Shown in pieces: positions 47,849 through 61,000 of a DNA stretch of 64,000 nt; position 1 is the stretch's first letter, and every line of letters starts with the position of its first letter. The notes beneath the pieces were generated by a model. The model worked only from the letters and a program-made list of their open reading frames with translations, was not told the origin of the DNA and made no database searches. Origin of the DNA: Artocarpus heterophyllus (Eukaryota; Streptophyta; Magnoliopsida; Rosales; Moraceae); assembly GCA_025403435.1 (NCBI GenBank), contig JAJQZP010000219.1:1-64000 (forward strand), written 5' to 3'. Both the position numbers and the translations under genes were made by a program.

Positions 47849-47986
47849 GGGTGTTTGACATGATAGTTAGAATCATTTGTTAGACTCATAAACACTATAG
47901 CATATAAAAGCTTTACACTGTAGAATATAAGAGCTTGATACTGCTACTAATTAAAATATTAGTTAAAATCAACTTTATCAAACAGA
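47849..47986. mobile_element. Possible MITE family A copy
   Basis: It starts GGGTGTTTGACATGATAG and ends ACTTTATCAAACAG, with the shared words TATAGCATATAAAAGCTTT and ACACTGTAG. Confidence 0.45.
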
Positions 47987-48359
47987 CTAGTAATAAATAG
48001 TTAACTAAGAGAGATTCAAACTAGAATTTTCTCGGACAGGCAACTATTTTTTCAAAATTTTTTTTATATAGCTCTTTGACTGTAAGTCTAAAGAAAAAGG
48101 CAACTTTAAAAAACGTAATTATGCGGCATTGACAAAAACTTCTCTTCGTTGAATAAAACAAATACATATTCAAATAAAATGATCCCTACAGCTCCAATCC
48201 TGTGCAATATAAATCATCGTCCCACGAAAAATAAAAGATTTTAACCAATTAGTAATTAATTATAAAAGCAAAAAAATTTGTTCATTTAATTAAACGATAG
48301 TATTATTATAATAAATTAAAAAAATTATAACAAATAATAAAAAATACATAAGGTACTCC

Positions 48360-49013
48360 TTATAATGACAGGCCGTAGTGGCGAGATAAGGACATGGTAC
48401 GCGCCGGGCCGGTATCCGGTGGATTTCACGCGGACCCCACATGACGTGAAATATCCGCAACGCCGTCCTTTAATTTGAATTTAATGGCTCAGATCACGAC
48501 ACCTCAACAAAGCAAAAATAAAACCGCCAGCTACAGAAAGGCTATCGTTTAGTGCACTAATCATAATTTAATCAACAAAATTTCAAAAACGATTAGAAAG
48601 GGAAAACAGGAGCGCTGTCAAACGCCGTCGTTTAGTTCCAACTTAAAAATCTGCCGTCTAAATAAAGTTAAACCCCAGCAACAACAGTGCGTCCTTTTCT
48701 CCCTCTACATCTCCTCTCTCTCTCTTCAACCATCCCCAAAGACACTCCTTTTTGTTTTTTGTGTTTTTTGTTAAATAAAAATTATATAAACGAAGAAGAA
48801 AGCGCAACAAATAAAAAAAAACCCTCTTCTTCGTTATAGAGAGGTTTGTTTTTGAATTTTCATTTTAATTTTTCCTGAGGTTGTGTTGTGTTGGTGGTGG
48901 TGGTGGATCCGATCCATCTTCTCCATTTCTCTCTGCATTGGCATTTGCAGAGATCTGATCGACAAGGTTAATCATAGAGAGAGAGATATAGGTTGTGAGG
49001 CGAAAGGGGCGAA
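48360..49013 (+). promoter_or_regulatory. MOR1 promoter and leader region
   Basis: A GC- and CpG-richer stretch appears at 48370-48470. The palindrome-like AAACGCCGTCGTTT is at 48620-48633. A CT-rich run (about 48695-48727, including TCTCTCTCTCT) resembles the pyrimidine patches near plant transcription starts. A (GGT)n stretch lies at 48892-48905 in the probable leader. The transcription start was not determined. Confidence 0.5.
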
Positions 49014-52000
49014 ATGTCGTCGGAGGAAGAGAAGTTGTTGAGGGAGGCGAAGAAGCTTCCATGGGAGGATCGTCTTTTTCACAAGAATTGGAAGGTTCGG
49101 AACGAGGCCAACATCGACTTGGCCGCCGTCTGCGACTCCATCACTGACCCCAAGGACTCTCGCCTCCGTGAATTCGGTAAAAGAAACGCAAACTCTTCTT
49201 CTCATTTCTTGCTTTGCCACTTAGGGTTCCCCCCGCGTCCTAATTTGTTGTCGTTTTCCGCTGGCTTCGTCGTCGCAGGTCCCTTTTTCAGAAAGACGGT
49301 GGTGGATTCCAATGCGCCTGTGCAAGAGAAGGCGCTTGATGCCTTGATTGCCTTCTTACGAGCCGCTGATGCTGATGCCGGAAGGTGAATTATTCTCTGG
49401 CCTCTCTCTCTTTTGTTTTTGTTGTTTGGATTTGTGATTATGGAGTGTTGTAATTGCAATGTCTAGGTATGCCAAGGAAGTATGCGACGCGGTTGTGGCG
49501 AAATGCCTCACCGGTAGGCCGAAGACGGTGGAGAAGGCTCAGGCTATCTTCATGCTTTGGGTTGAATTGGAGGCAGTGGAGGCTTTCCTGGTACGCCATT
49601 TCTTCTATTCTTGTGTTTGTTTTTACATATGAATAGTAGCGGAAGTACATGCTTCTCTTGTTTTTACATATGAATAGTAGCGGAAGTACATGCTTCTCTT
49701 TCTCTTTCTGATTTTATTTTTTTTTCACTTCAAATTGTAAGATTGAACTAGCGAGTTTAGTAGTGTGTGCATTACCATTTTGCACTTCGCGTGGTTTCTT
49801 GGGATTTTACTGTGATTGTGTTTGTTGCAGGACGCAATGGAGAAAGCAATAAAGAATAAAGTTGCCAAAGCTGTTGTACCTGCAATTGATGTCATGTTTC
49901 AAGCCTTGAGGTTTGCATTTGAGATTTCTTTATGGGATACATATGTATAAATAAGATAGGTTTATGATGTTATCCTTGTGTGTTCTGTTTTAATAGCGAA
50001 TTTGGAGCGAAAGTTGTACCTCCGAAGAGGATTTTGAAGATGTTGCCTGAACTGTTTGACCATCAAGATCAAAATGTTCGTGCATCATCTAAAGGACTTA
50101 CTCTTGAGCTTTGTCGTTGGATTGGAAAAGACCCCGTAAAATCAATATTATTTGAGAAGATGCGAGATACAATGGTATAATTTTATTGTTTTATGAGGAA
50201 CCATGGCGAGCTTCTTTTTTTTCCTCCAGAAAGTATAGAATTGATTTTCCCAATTTAAATTTTTGTATTTTGTAGAAAAAAGAGTTGGAGGCTGAGCTGG
50301 TCAATGTATCAGGGACAGCTAGGCCATCTCGTAAAATAAGGTGCAAATTTAGTTCTTAATTAGCTTACTTGTGGGAGCACAAGTCTTGCGGGTTTGAGCT
50401 TGATTTTATGCTTGTTCTAGGTCTGAGCAAGACAAGGAGCCAGAAAGGGAAGCAGTGTCTGAAGCTGTGGGTTCTGGTCCATCTGAAGAATCTACATCTG
50501 AGGGTATGTGATTCACACTTGGAACCATGTAGATGCTTTTTTATTTTTGTTTTCTAAACGTTCATTGAATGAGAGATCAAGTAGGTGTGCTATTGGCAAG
50601 GAAGAGGTTGTTCCTGTTGTAGGAATTTCGGCATGTTAGCGCTTTAGTTCTTTAGCTTTTTAACTTGACAGGCTGGTGCTGTAACTCTGTAGCTGCTCTA
50701 CTGTTACTCATTTTAATTTGTCTTGTGATCAGCTCCTCAAGAAATAGATGAGTATGAGCTCGTTGATCCTGTTGATATATTGGCTCCTTTGGAGAAGACT
50801 GGATTCTGGGATGGAGTGGTTAGTGCTCTCTTTCTATCTAATTAGTTGAAGGAAATCCTTTGAATCTTTTTGTTTTTCGGTTGTGGAAGTGACTTGCGTT
50901 TCATAGCAACAAAGAAAAAAAAATTTGTAGTGCTTTATTTTTGTTATTAGCAAGATTTGTTTTAGCGGTGCATCGTCTTTGTTTTAGAAAGCGACAAAGT
51001 GGTCTGAACGAAAAGAGGCTGTCGCTGAGCTAACCAAGCTTGCTTCAACAAAAAAAATAGCTCCTGGTGATTTCACAGAAATATGTCGGACACTAAAAAA
51101 AGTAAGTTTTCTTTTGTATCATTTAGTATTTATTGCAAACAACAATGATGAAGGTGCGTTATTGTTCTACTTGGTGTACTAGAAAGATCAACTCTCTCTT
51201 TTATTTTCTGATTTTGTATATTGATTATCTTTTACGTCTGTCTGCTGGGTAGATAAATGAGTATTTCTCTAACTGTTTGTTTCTACAGCTTATAACAGAT
51301 GTCAACATTGCTGTAGCAGTCGAGGCTATCCAAGCTCTTGGCAATCTCGCTCAGGGTTTAAGAACTCATTTTTCTGGGAGCTCACGCTTCTTATTGCCAG
51401 TTTTGCTTGTAAGTTGATTTTTTGTTGTTACCAAATAAATGAAAAATGAACTTTATAATTTGTATCAGAAAACCAATTTTGGCATTAAAAGATGAAAACG
51501 TTCATTGGAAGTGCTTAACTGGGGCTCAGATTAAGCATGATAATATTCTTCTTGGACTTGGTACTTGTAAATGCTTTCATAGTCATCCAAGCAGATGTCC
51601 CCTGTAGAAGTTCAAGTGACGCTGATTGTAGCCATGACTTTTGCTTTTTGCTTTAAAGTTGTAGCTTTTCTTTTAGCTTTAAGAAGGGATGTTGGAGTTT
51701 ATTTCTTATCTTACATTTTTCTTCTCCCTCTTTTATTTTTAAGGAAAAATTGAAAGAGAAAAAACCTACTTTGACCGAGGCACTAACTCAAACTCTTCAA
51801 GCAATGCATAAAGCCGGGTGCTTAAATCTGGCGGACATTGTGGAAGGCAAGTATATTATCTATTCTACCTGGTACTGATAAGGTTAAGAGCACTTGCAGT
51901 ATCCTCAGGTTTATTGAGCCATATTCGGCCCCTTTTTCGTTGGGTTCAGTATTGTCTATTGTACAAATGTACTGTTATAACTTATAACTAAGTCCTAAGA

Positions 52001-55000
52001 CGTAAATTTCTTTCCTTTGAGATTTTTACCCAACTGCTGATAGCTAGCATTTCTTATTTTATTCAAACTGTAATGGTTGCTGTTCACTGCAGATGTCAAG
52101 ACGGCTACGAAAAATAAAGTTCCTCTTGTTCGGTCATTAACATTGAACTGGGTAACATTTTGCATTGAAACAAGTAGCAAGGCTGTTATTCTGAAGGTGC
52201 ACAAGGATTATGTCCCCATCTGTATGGAGGTCAGTGCATCCATATCTGAAGTTGTAACTTCTTTTGTTATAATGTTAAGGTAGTTTGAACATTGTTGTTA
52301 TAATGTCAAGTAGCTTGAAAACTAAGTTTGTGGGATCGATATTGGTTGCTTCCTTTACCCTCTGTTTGGTAGGAAGGAAAGAAAGTGAGAGAGAAAGGAA
52401 AATTATAAAGGATGGAAAACTAAAAGGAAAGAAAGGATTTTAGTTTTCTCTTTAGTTATTTGGTATGATAGAGAGAAAAGAAAATGAATTTACCTTTATG
52501 CGTTTGGTGTTGAACGTAGAACCTAAAGGATGGAAAAATTATAATCAATATAATTCCTTTTTTATCCAACACAACCAATATAATTCTTCACTTGTAAAAT
52601 TGGCGGAATTCAAATAGCACCATTGCTAGCCGCTCCAACCCAAGACCAAAAGCCCAAGTAACATTACTTTCTTTGCCACTTCTTGATATTTTGCTTTGTA
52701 AAAAAATCTGATTAGAAACATCATGTAAAAATAGTATAAATATTGCCGAAAACGAAAGAAAGGTTGAATGAATTCAGAAATAGAAGGAGACTGACCTGGG
52801 AGTGATGATTGGATTGGAAAATGAACAACACGTTTGGTTGTTTTTACGAAAGGTGGTTGGGTTTCTGTAAAACTTTCAATTTTCACAAAAAAAAAAAAGA
52901 AAGAAAAATTCAACATTCTCCTAATTCAAGAAGTCAACAAAACATAAAATCAAAAGGAGACAGATTCAACCACAAATTAACAATAATTTAAATAAATTTG
53001 GACTACATACCTTTATCAATCTTCAACAATAGAAATTGTAAAAAAAAAAGCTTTTTAGCAAAAAAGATGGGAAATTTATGATGAAGGTGTGAGGTATAGT
53101 GATTGGTGAAGGTTTGCAAGAGAGAGAACCAGTCAAGAAATAAAATGTGAAATGTGCTGAAGATTCGTGAAGTATGGAAAAGAAAGTAATTTTCAGATTT
53201 TTTTCGTCTAATTATTATGGATAATTTTGTAATTTTCTTTCATTTATATGACTGACAATCTTTTCCATCTAATAATCCGTCCAATTTTGAGGGGAGAAAA
53301 TATAATAGAATCTACTTGGTAGTATTTTCATCTCATTTTCTTTTCCATCCAAACTTCCCTCCTACCAAACACCCTCATCTATCAATTTCCATCCCAAAAT
53401 CCCTTCACCATTTTCTTTCTGTCCAATTTTCCTTCATGCCAAACAGAGGCTTAATGTTTATAATGGCAACTTTTGTGTGGTTTCAATTAGTTTGGGAGCG
53501 CTACTTAGTACTTAGTTTTATTGCATGGCGCTCTAACTATTTAATGTTTAACATACACAAAAGGGAAAAAAAATAAATTGTGATAGTGGAACAGTGGAAG
53601 TATATCTCTTCTGGCATGTGGATTATCCTGTCTATTATTTTATTTTATCTTCTGTTTCTCTTATTGAGATTCAAATTTCTAGTTATATGCATTCACAGCT
53701 TTGAGATCTCTTCACTAAATATGCTCTTCTTATGGAGTTTTTAACATTTTCAAATTTGGAACTATAGTGCCTCAATGATGGAACCCCTGATGTGAGGGAT
53801 GCAGCCTTTTCAGCTTTGGCAGCAGTAGCTAAGGTGGTATTGTTGCTTTATATAATCGTAGTAAACGCTGAAACTTTATGTAAAGTTTTAGAACTGACAT
53901 TAATTCTTGATTTCTACTTTGTTCACTTCATTTAGTTGGTTGGTATGAGACCTTTGGAGAGGTCACTTGAGAAACTTGATGATGTCAGAAGAAAGAAGCT
54001 TTCTGAAATGATTTCTGGTTCTGAAGGAGGTACATCCATCAATGCAAGCTCAGGTTTGTAAGGCTCTGTATTAGGTCTAGTTGTTCTCGTGGCACTAACT
54101 TTGTTCAATTCTCTCAGAAAACTTTGCTTAGTCACGGGAGTATTCACAACTCTATCTATCCTTGTTGTTGTGCCAGGTACAGTCCAAACTTCAGGTGCAA
54201 CTGTTCCCTCTCTCGAGGTGAGTTCAAACTCTAGTGTCACGTTTGAAGAATTCTGTTATGCTTAAAATATATGAGCTACTTCCACAGTGGAGTTGTTCAC
54301 GTTTATCTTATATCCTTGGGGATTTTGCAAATAGAAAATCTTGCGTCTATCATTAGTTTTGAACTCTTTTTTTTAATTAATTAACTGCAAGGACCCATGG
54401 CACGTTGGAAAGAAATGAGGTCCATAAACATGGATGGAGTGTCACTGCCAGTGTGGGAAAAATGTACTAGGTTGATCCTTGGCACGTTAGATTGTGAGAG
54501 GAGGAAAAAAATTTGTCTAATAAAGTTTTAGGGGCCGTTTGATTCTGTTTTTAGAACTGTTTTTTGTGTTTCTTGAAGTAACTGAATTTGGAAACGATTC
54601 GGAAATAGTGTTTGGTTGGTATATATTTTCAAAAAAGGCTGATATGGCTTGAAACTGGTCTCATTTTTTCATTAAGAAAAAAAAGTAAACGCTATTATCA
54701 TTTTTTAGGGCATATATACTCAATACATATATTCAGAAACATAACAAAATGCAGTTTAATACTCAAATTGTTCAAGATAGACAACCACATGCAGTTTCAG
54801 AAACAATCCCAACATTATTTTTAAAAGGTTCTCATTTCCATTTTCATACCCATGACAAAACCATTTTGAGAATGCTTCCAAGTGGGAATTTCCCTTTTTT
54901 GATATTTTGCATTTGGTGCTAAATTTATTGCTATATGCAGACATCAGAAGCTTCATTTGTTAGAAAATCAGCAGCAAGCATGCTGAGTGGGAAGAGGCCA

Positions 55001-58000
55001 GTTCAGTCAGCTGTAAGTTCTTCATACTTTTATTTCTTTTCCAGTTTAGGCAGCTGAAGTTACTTTGATTGTGGTGTCTTCTGATTGACAAAATTGTTTT
55101 GTATTAGCCTGCGAACAAAAAAGGGGCTTCTGCTAAATCAGGTGTGAACAAAAAGAGTGATGCACCTGCACTGCAAAAGACTTCTAAATCTGTTGAACCA
55201 CCTGAAGATGTTGAGGTAGACCATAGTTTATCTGCAGAATTGCCTTTTTTCCTGTTATGCACAAAGCTTTCAATATTTTGACTTACTACTGTTTTGAATA
55301 TGTAACAGCCAGCAGAAATGTGTCTTGAAGAGATTGAAAATCGATTAGGTTCTCTTGTACAAGCAGATACCATTTCTCAATTGAAGAGTGCAGCGTGGAA
55401 GGAACGTCTTGAAGGTTTGTGATGATTATATCAACTTGTCTATTCATATTTTGTGACTGGAGATTTTTTCTTTTGTATGTTATGTGTGCTTGTTGTAATA
55501 TGGTTGGTTATACTAGGCATAGAAAAATTGATATCTACTGAAACTGAAAACTAGAAAAATGGTGATTATTCTGCTTTGAATTCTATGATACATTCACTTT
55601 TTATTGTTTAGCAAAATACATCTGCGGATGATATTAATTAGAACACATCTGCAGATCAATTGTTGCGAGAGAGTGAAATACATTATATTAGGTCATGATT
55701 TGTTTACGGATGCTTTGTGTTGTCAACTTGATATTGCTATGAATCTTCACTTCTAAAATTTGACTTTTCTTGCAGCAATATTTTCATTTAAACAACAATT
55801 GGAAGCCTTATCGGACCTTCACCAGTGGGTTGAATTATTAATTCGTTTGCTATGTGCCGTCCCTGGCTGGAGTGAGAAAAACGTTCAGGTATTTAAGGCT
55901 TCTTTGCTAGACAATGCCGTCTGTCTTTTGTTTATAAACATTCTCATTGAAAAAAGAATTGTTAATGTTAAGCCTTAAGTTTGAATGGTGCAGGTTCAGC
56001 AACAAGTTATTGAAGTTATCACTTTTATAGCGTCTACCTCCACAAAGTTTCCGAAGAAGTGCGTTGTGCTTTGCCTCTTTGGTGAGTAAATTGACAGTTA
56101 GTCTTTTGAGCTGGGTTTGTTTGTTTAAACTAAGTTGTCTGATCTTGCATCCTTTGCCTTTGCTTTTGGTATGCGTGAATTGACAGGTATAAGTGAGCGG
56201 GTTGCAGACATCAAGACTCGTGCTCATGCGATGAAGTGCCTCACTACTTTCTCTGAAGCAGTAGGTCCTGGATTTATTTTTGAAAGGGTAAGTTCATCCA
56301 TTGTTCCACTTGTCTTCTAGTGTCCCCTGAAGCAGGGATAAAATCCTCTACTTTTAGCTTAGTTAGAACGTTCCCTTTTTTTTTTTTTTTTTCCTTCTGT
56401 TTATTTTTGTTTCAAATTGCAACATGGTCTTCTGTTTCTTTTGTAGCTTTACAAAATCATGAAAGAGCATAAGAATCCTAAGGTTCTTAGCGAGGGAATT
56501 TTGTGGATGGTTTCAGCAGTTGAAGATTTTGGCATCTCACATTTGAAACTTAAGGTGACTAGAGTTCTATTTTGGCCGATGCATTCTTTTTTCTTGTTTA
56601 CTTTTCCGATTATCAGTTGCTATAATTGGTTATCTAAAGAAATACAATTTGATATTTTACAGGATTTAATTGATTTTTCAAAAGACACTGGACTGCAGTC
56701 TAGTGCAGCTGCTACAAGGAATGCTACTGTCAAGCTTTTGGGTGTCTTACACAGATTTGTTGGTCCAGGTGATGGTCGTTTTAGTATGAACTGTAAACTG
56801 TGCATAAACCTTTATTTCTTGTTTAAAGCTTGTTGTCTTCTCTTGTTGCAGATATCAAAGGATTTCTTTCTGATGTTAAACCTGCACTACTTAGTGCTTT
56901 GGACATGGAGTATGAGAAAAATTCATTTGAGGTATGCCAAATTGATGATATAAGATGCATATATCGTTCTTTCTTGTTTACAAGTTACCTATGTTCTTCT
57001 TTTTCTGTTTAGGGTGCTTCAGCAGCTCCAAAGAGAACAGTGAAATCATCAGAACCTACTTCATCTGTTTTTTCAGTGGGCCTAGATGGCCTGCCTCGGG
57101 AAGATATTAGTGGGAAGATTACACCTACTCTGTTGAAAGGTCTGGAAAATACAGATTGGAAGGTAATTTTCAAAACACATTTAATTTTCTGCTTTTTCAT
57201 GTTATTCTGCGATATTTGATAGTTTATCCTTGAAATTATCAGGCATTACAATCTTTTTAACATTATTAGTTTTGCTCTCCTAGGTTCGTTTAGAGTCAAT
57301 TGAAGCTGTGAATAAGATTTTGGAAGAGGCTAACAAGCGCATCCAACCAAATGGAACTGGTACATGTCATTCTGTGTTGTGGTTCTGTGTTTTCAAACTA
57401 GTTGAGGCTATTGTTTTCTCTTTTGGTATTTTTTAATTGTGTAGATGGGAAGGTATAATTTCAATTTTTCAATTTCTTTTTTGTAGCTGAATTATTTGGT
57501 GCCTTGAGGGGGCGTCTATCTGATAGCAACAAAAACCTAGTCATGGCAACCTTGACATGTGTTGGTAACGTTGCATCTGCAATGGGTCCAGCTGTTGAGA
57601 AGTCAAGCAAGGTTGTTGATTCCTTCCTAGTTAAAATTACTGATCTTAAAACGTTGTTTTCCTTTAAAGAGTTGAGTGTCAGTTCGAATTAATATCTTGC
57701 AGGGCATTTTTTCGGATGTTTTGAAATGCCTTGGTGACAATAAGAAGCATATGAGAGAATGCACGTTGACCACTTTAGATTCTTGGCTCTCAGCTGTTCA
57801 TCTGGAGAAAATGGTAACTTTTGAACATCGTGTTTGGTAATGTCAAGGTTTGGTATCAGATGCTATGACAGTCTTCTCTTTGTAGGTTCCTTATATTGCA
57901 GCTGCCTTGATGGATACCAAGCTTGGTGCAGAAGGGCGTAAGGATCTTTTTGACTGGTTATCAAAGCAACTCTCTGGGTTAAATGATTTTCCTGATGCCG

Positions 58001-61000
58001 TCCAACTTCTGAAACCAAGTTCCTTTGCTATGACGGTAATTTTCAATTGATAGAAGTTTATTCTCAGTAGTTAATTTTGAGATCATTTCCTAATTACCAA
58101 AATTCTTCATGAATATTGATAAACGTAGACAAATGCATACATAGACACAGCACTTCACGTTTATTATTCTTCATACATTAATTGAATGTACGGAATTCTC
58201 TTCAGGATAAATCCTCAGATGTTCGCAAAGCTGCAGAGACGTGCCTTATTGAAATCTTGAGAGTTAGTGGGCAGGAAACTGTAAGTGTGTCAACAAATTC
58301 TGGTACTTCTGCTGATTCTTTGGTTAATTAGCGCATGAACATTTGTCACATGCGTTCTTCAGGTTGAGAAGATTATAAAAGATATTCATGGGCCAGCTTT
58401 AGCTCTTGTTCTTGAACGATTTAGGCCTAATGGTGCTTTTCACGGTAAGATTGTTGGTTATTTGGCTTTTTGGTTTCTTTCTCAATAATTTTACTAATTT
58501 GAAATGTTTTTGTCTAGAATCTTTTGAATCTTCCAAAGCAATTTCTACAGGACCCACATCCAGAGGCCTCTCAAAGGTGGGAAAATCTTCGTCCAATGGT
58601 GTTTTGAGGCATGGAAATAAAGCTGTATCTTCGGTATGTTTTCTGGCCTATCTTTTTTTTTTTGGTAAATTAACAAGGATATTGATTTTTTTTTTTTTTT
58701 TTTGTTGGGGGCGGGGGGGTTTAATATTTGCAAAGAGAATTGCTGTTACAAAGGCATCAAGGCCAGAATCATTGACATCTCTTCAAGATATAGCCGTCCA
58801 ATCACAGGCTTTATTGAATGTTAAAGACTCGAATAAGGTATAGTTCACTAAAACAGGCTACTTTTAAACTTATCTATTACTCTGAACATTTTGATAAGTT
58901 GTCATTTGATCTAAATTATCTGCAGGAGGATAGGGAAAGAATGGTAGTGCGACGGTTTAAGTTTGAAGAGCCACGAATAGAACAGATTCAAGATCTTGAG
59001 GTTTGTCTATGGAGGCATGTAGAATAGTATTTAATGTCAGTTTACATGCATTTTTAATCTTATGCGAAATCTATTCTACATGCACGCTATGCAGAATGAT
59101 ATGATGAAGTACTTCAGAGAGGATTTGCATAGACGTCTTCTAAGCACAGATTTTAAGAAGCAAGTTGATGCACTTGAGATGCTGCAGAAGGTATTTTGCT
59201 GCATTTTTATATGTTTGTTTGTTTGATTTTTTTTTTTTGTTTGGAGTGCACAATTTTACAAGATTGAGATTATATTTTAGGCGCTCCCATCCATTGGCAA
59301 GGAAATCATTGAAGTTCTGGATATACTGCTTAGGTGGTTTGTCTTACAATTCTGTAAATCAAATACAACATGCTTGCTGAAGGTAAGTTTATATTGCTTC
59401 TTTGAGCAACTTTTTTCCCCTTAGGGTTCAATGCTTTAATTGATAAGTAATTATTGGCATGAATCACAGGTGCTGGATTTTCTTCCTGAACTTTTTGACA
59501 CCTTAAAGGATGAGGGGCATTCTTTGACCGAGTCGGAAGCAGCCATATTTTTTCCATGCTTGATAGAGAAGGTTCTTTTTTGTTATTTTAACATGAACAT
59601 GATCGGATATTATTATTCTATTTTTTTTTTAACAAAAATCATATGATTTGGCCTTTCCTTTGTGCTTGCACTTTTGCATTTGGACAGTGGAGTAGTTTTT
59701 AGCTATGAAAGGACTTGTTGAATTTTCTTTTTTGATTTTTTCCTGCAGCTGGGGCATAACATTGAGAAAGTAAGAGAAAAAATGCGGGAGCTGATGAAAC
59801 AAATCGTTCAGACATATTCTGCTGCAAAAAGCTTTCCTTATATTTTGGAGGGTTTACGTTCTAAAAACAACCGTACACGAATAGAAAACGTTGATCTTGT
59901 TGGATATTTAATGGAACACCATGGTGCTGAGGTAAATGGAGACCTTTATGTTGCTCATGTTTTTAGCTGATATATAGGATGCAGGATTGGGGATATAAAA
60001 TGATACTTACATCTGCTTACGTGGCAGATTAGCGGACAATTCAAATCATTGCAAATTGTTGCAAGCTTGACAGCAGAAAGAGATGGCGAGCTTAGGAAAG
60101 CTGCTTTAAATACTTTAGCCACTGGCTATAAAATTCTTGGTATGTCATGCCTACATCTAAGCATGTTAAGTCATCCTTTAGTTCATTGAACATATTTTTT
60201 TCCTTACCTTATGGTGCCAACCGTCGAGTTAGTAATTAATCAATGACTTGAACTTCATCTTCTACATGTACTCCTTTTAGTTGCATTCTTCTTGCACCTG
60301 TTGCAACTAGGTTTCATTTCTTGGATTTTTTTTTTCTTTCACTATCTTATTTAGTCAATGGTTACATTTTTTGTTAGGTGAGGATATATGGAGATACGTT
60401 GGCAAGCTGACAGATGCTCAGAAGAGTATGTTGGATGATAGGTTTAAATGGAAGGTTTGGTTATTAGTGCTCAGAAGTTCTTGGTGTAAGTTAAAATATT
60501 CCTTTCTCGGTCTTGTAATCTGTTTCTGTTTTCCATCTATTTGTATATTGCCTTTGTCAGGTTCGAGAAATGGAAAAAAGGAAGGAAGGGAAACCCGGGG
60601 AAGCTAGAGCCGCTTTGAGACGTTCTGTAAGGGAAATTGGGTATGTTCTAAGGTGCCTTTCACCTTGTAATTTGTGCATGTGTTACTTCTTTTCAATGTG
60701 GTTCTTCTTTTAGTAAATAGCTATTTTTTAAAAACTGTATAAGATCTTATCTGCTGTGTTCTTTCTATGTGGTTGTTTGTTTCTTCCTGGAGGAATATTT
60801 GTTTTTATTTTCTGTCCTCGTGTAAAGTGTGTGCATTTCTTTTTCTTGTACTAAAACAAGTTAGAAAAAAAAAATGTTCCTATTGTATTTTGTTAAAATT
60901 CCCTTCATAGTTGTTAATTTATAAACGGAAGTCAAATCGGTGTTTCTCCTTTCTTGCCCCTGGACTATGATTTCAAAATTGTGTGTTGCATTTGAGTTTT

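Noticed and set aside
53936..54240. Minus-strand ORF across MOR1 exons 14-15
   Set aside because: It is antisense to two well-supported MOR1 exons and has no independent support.
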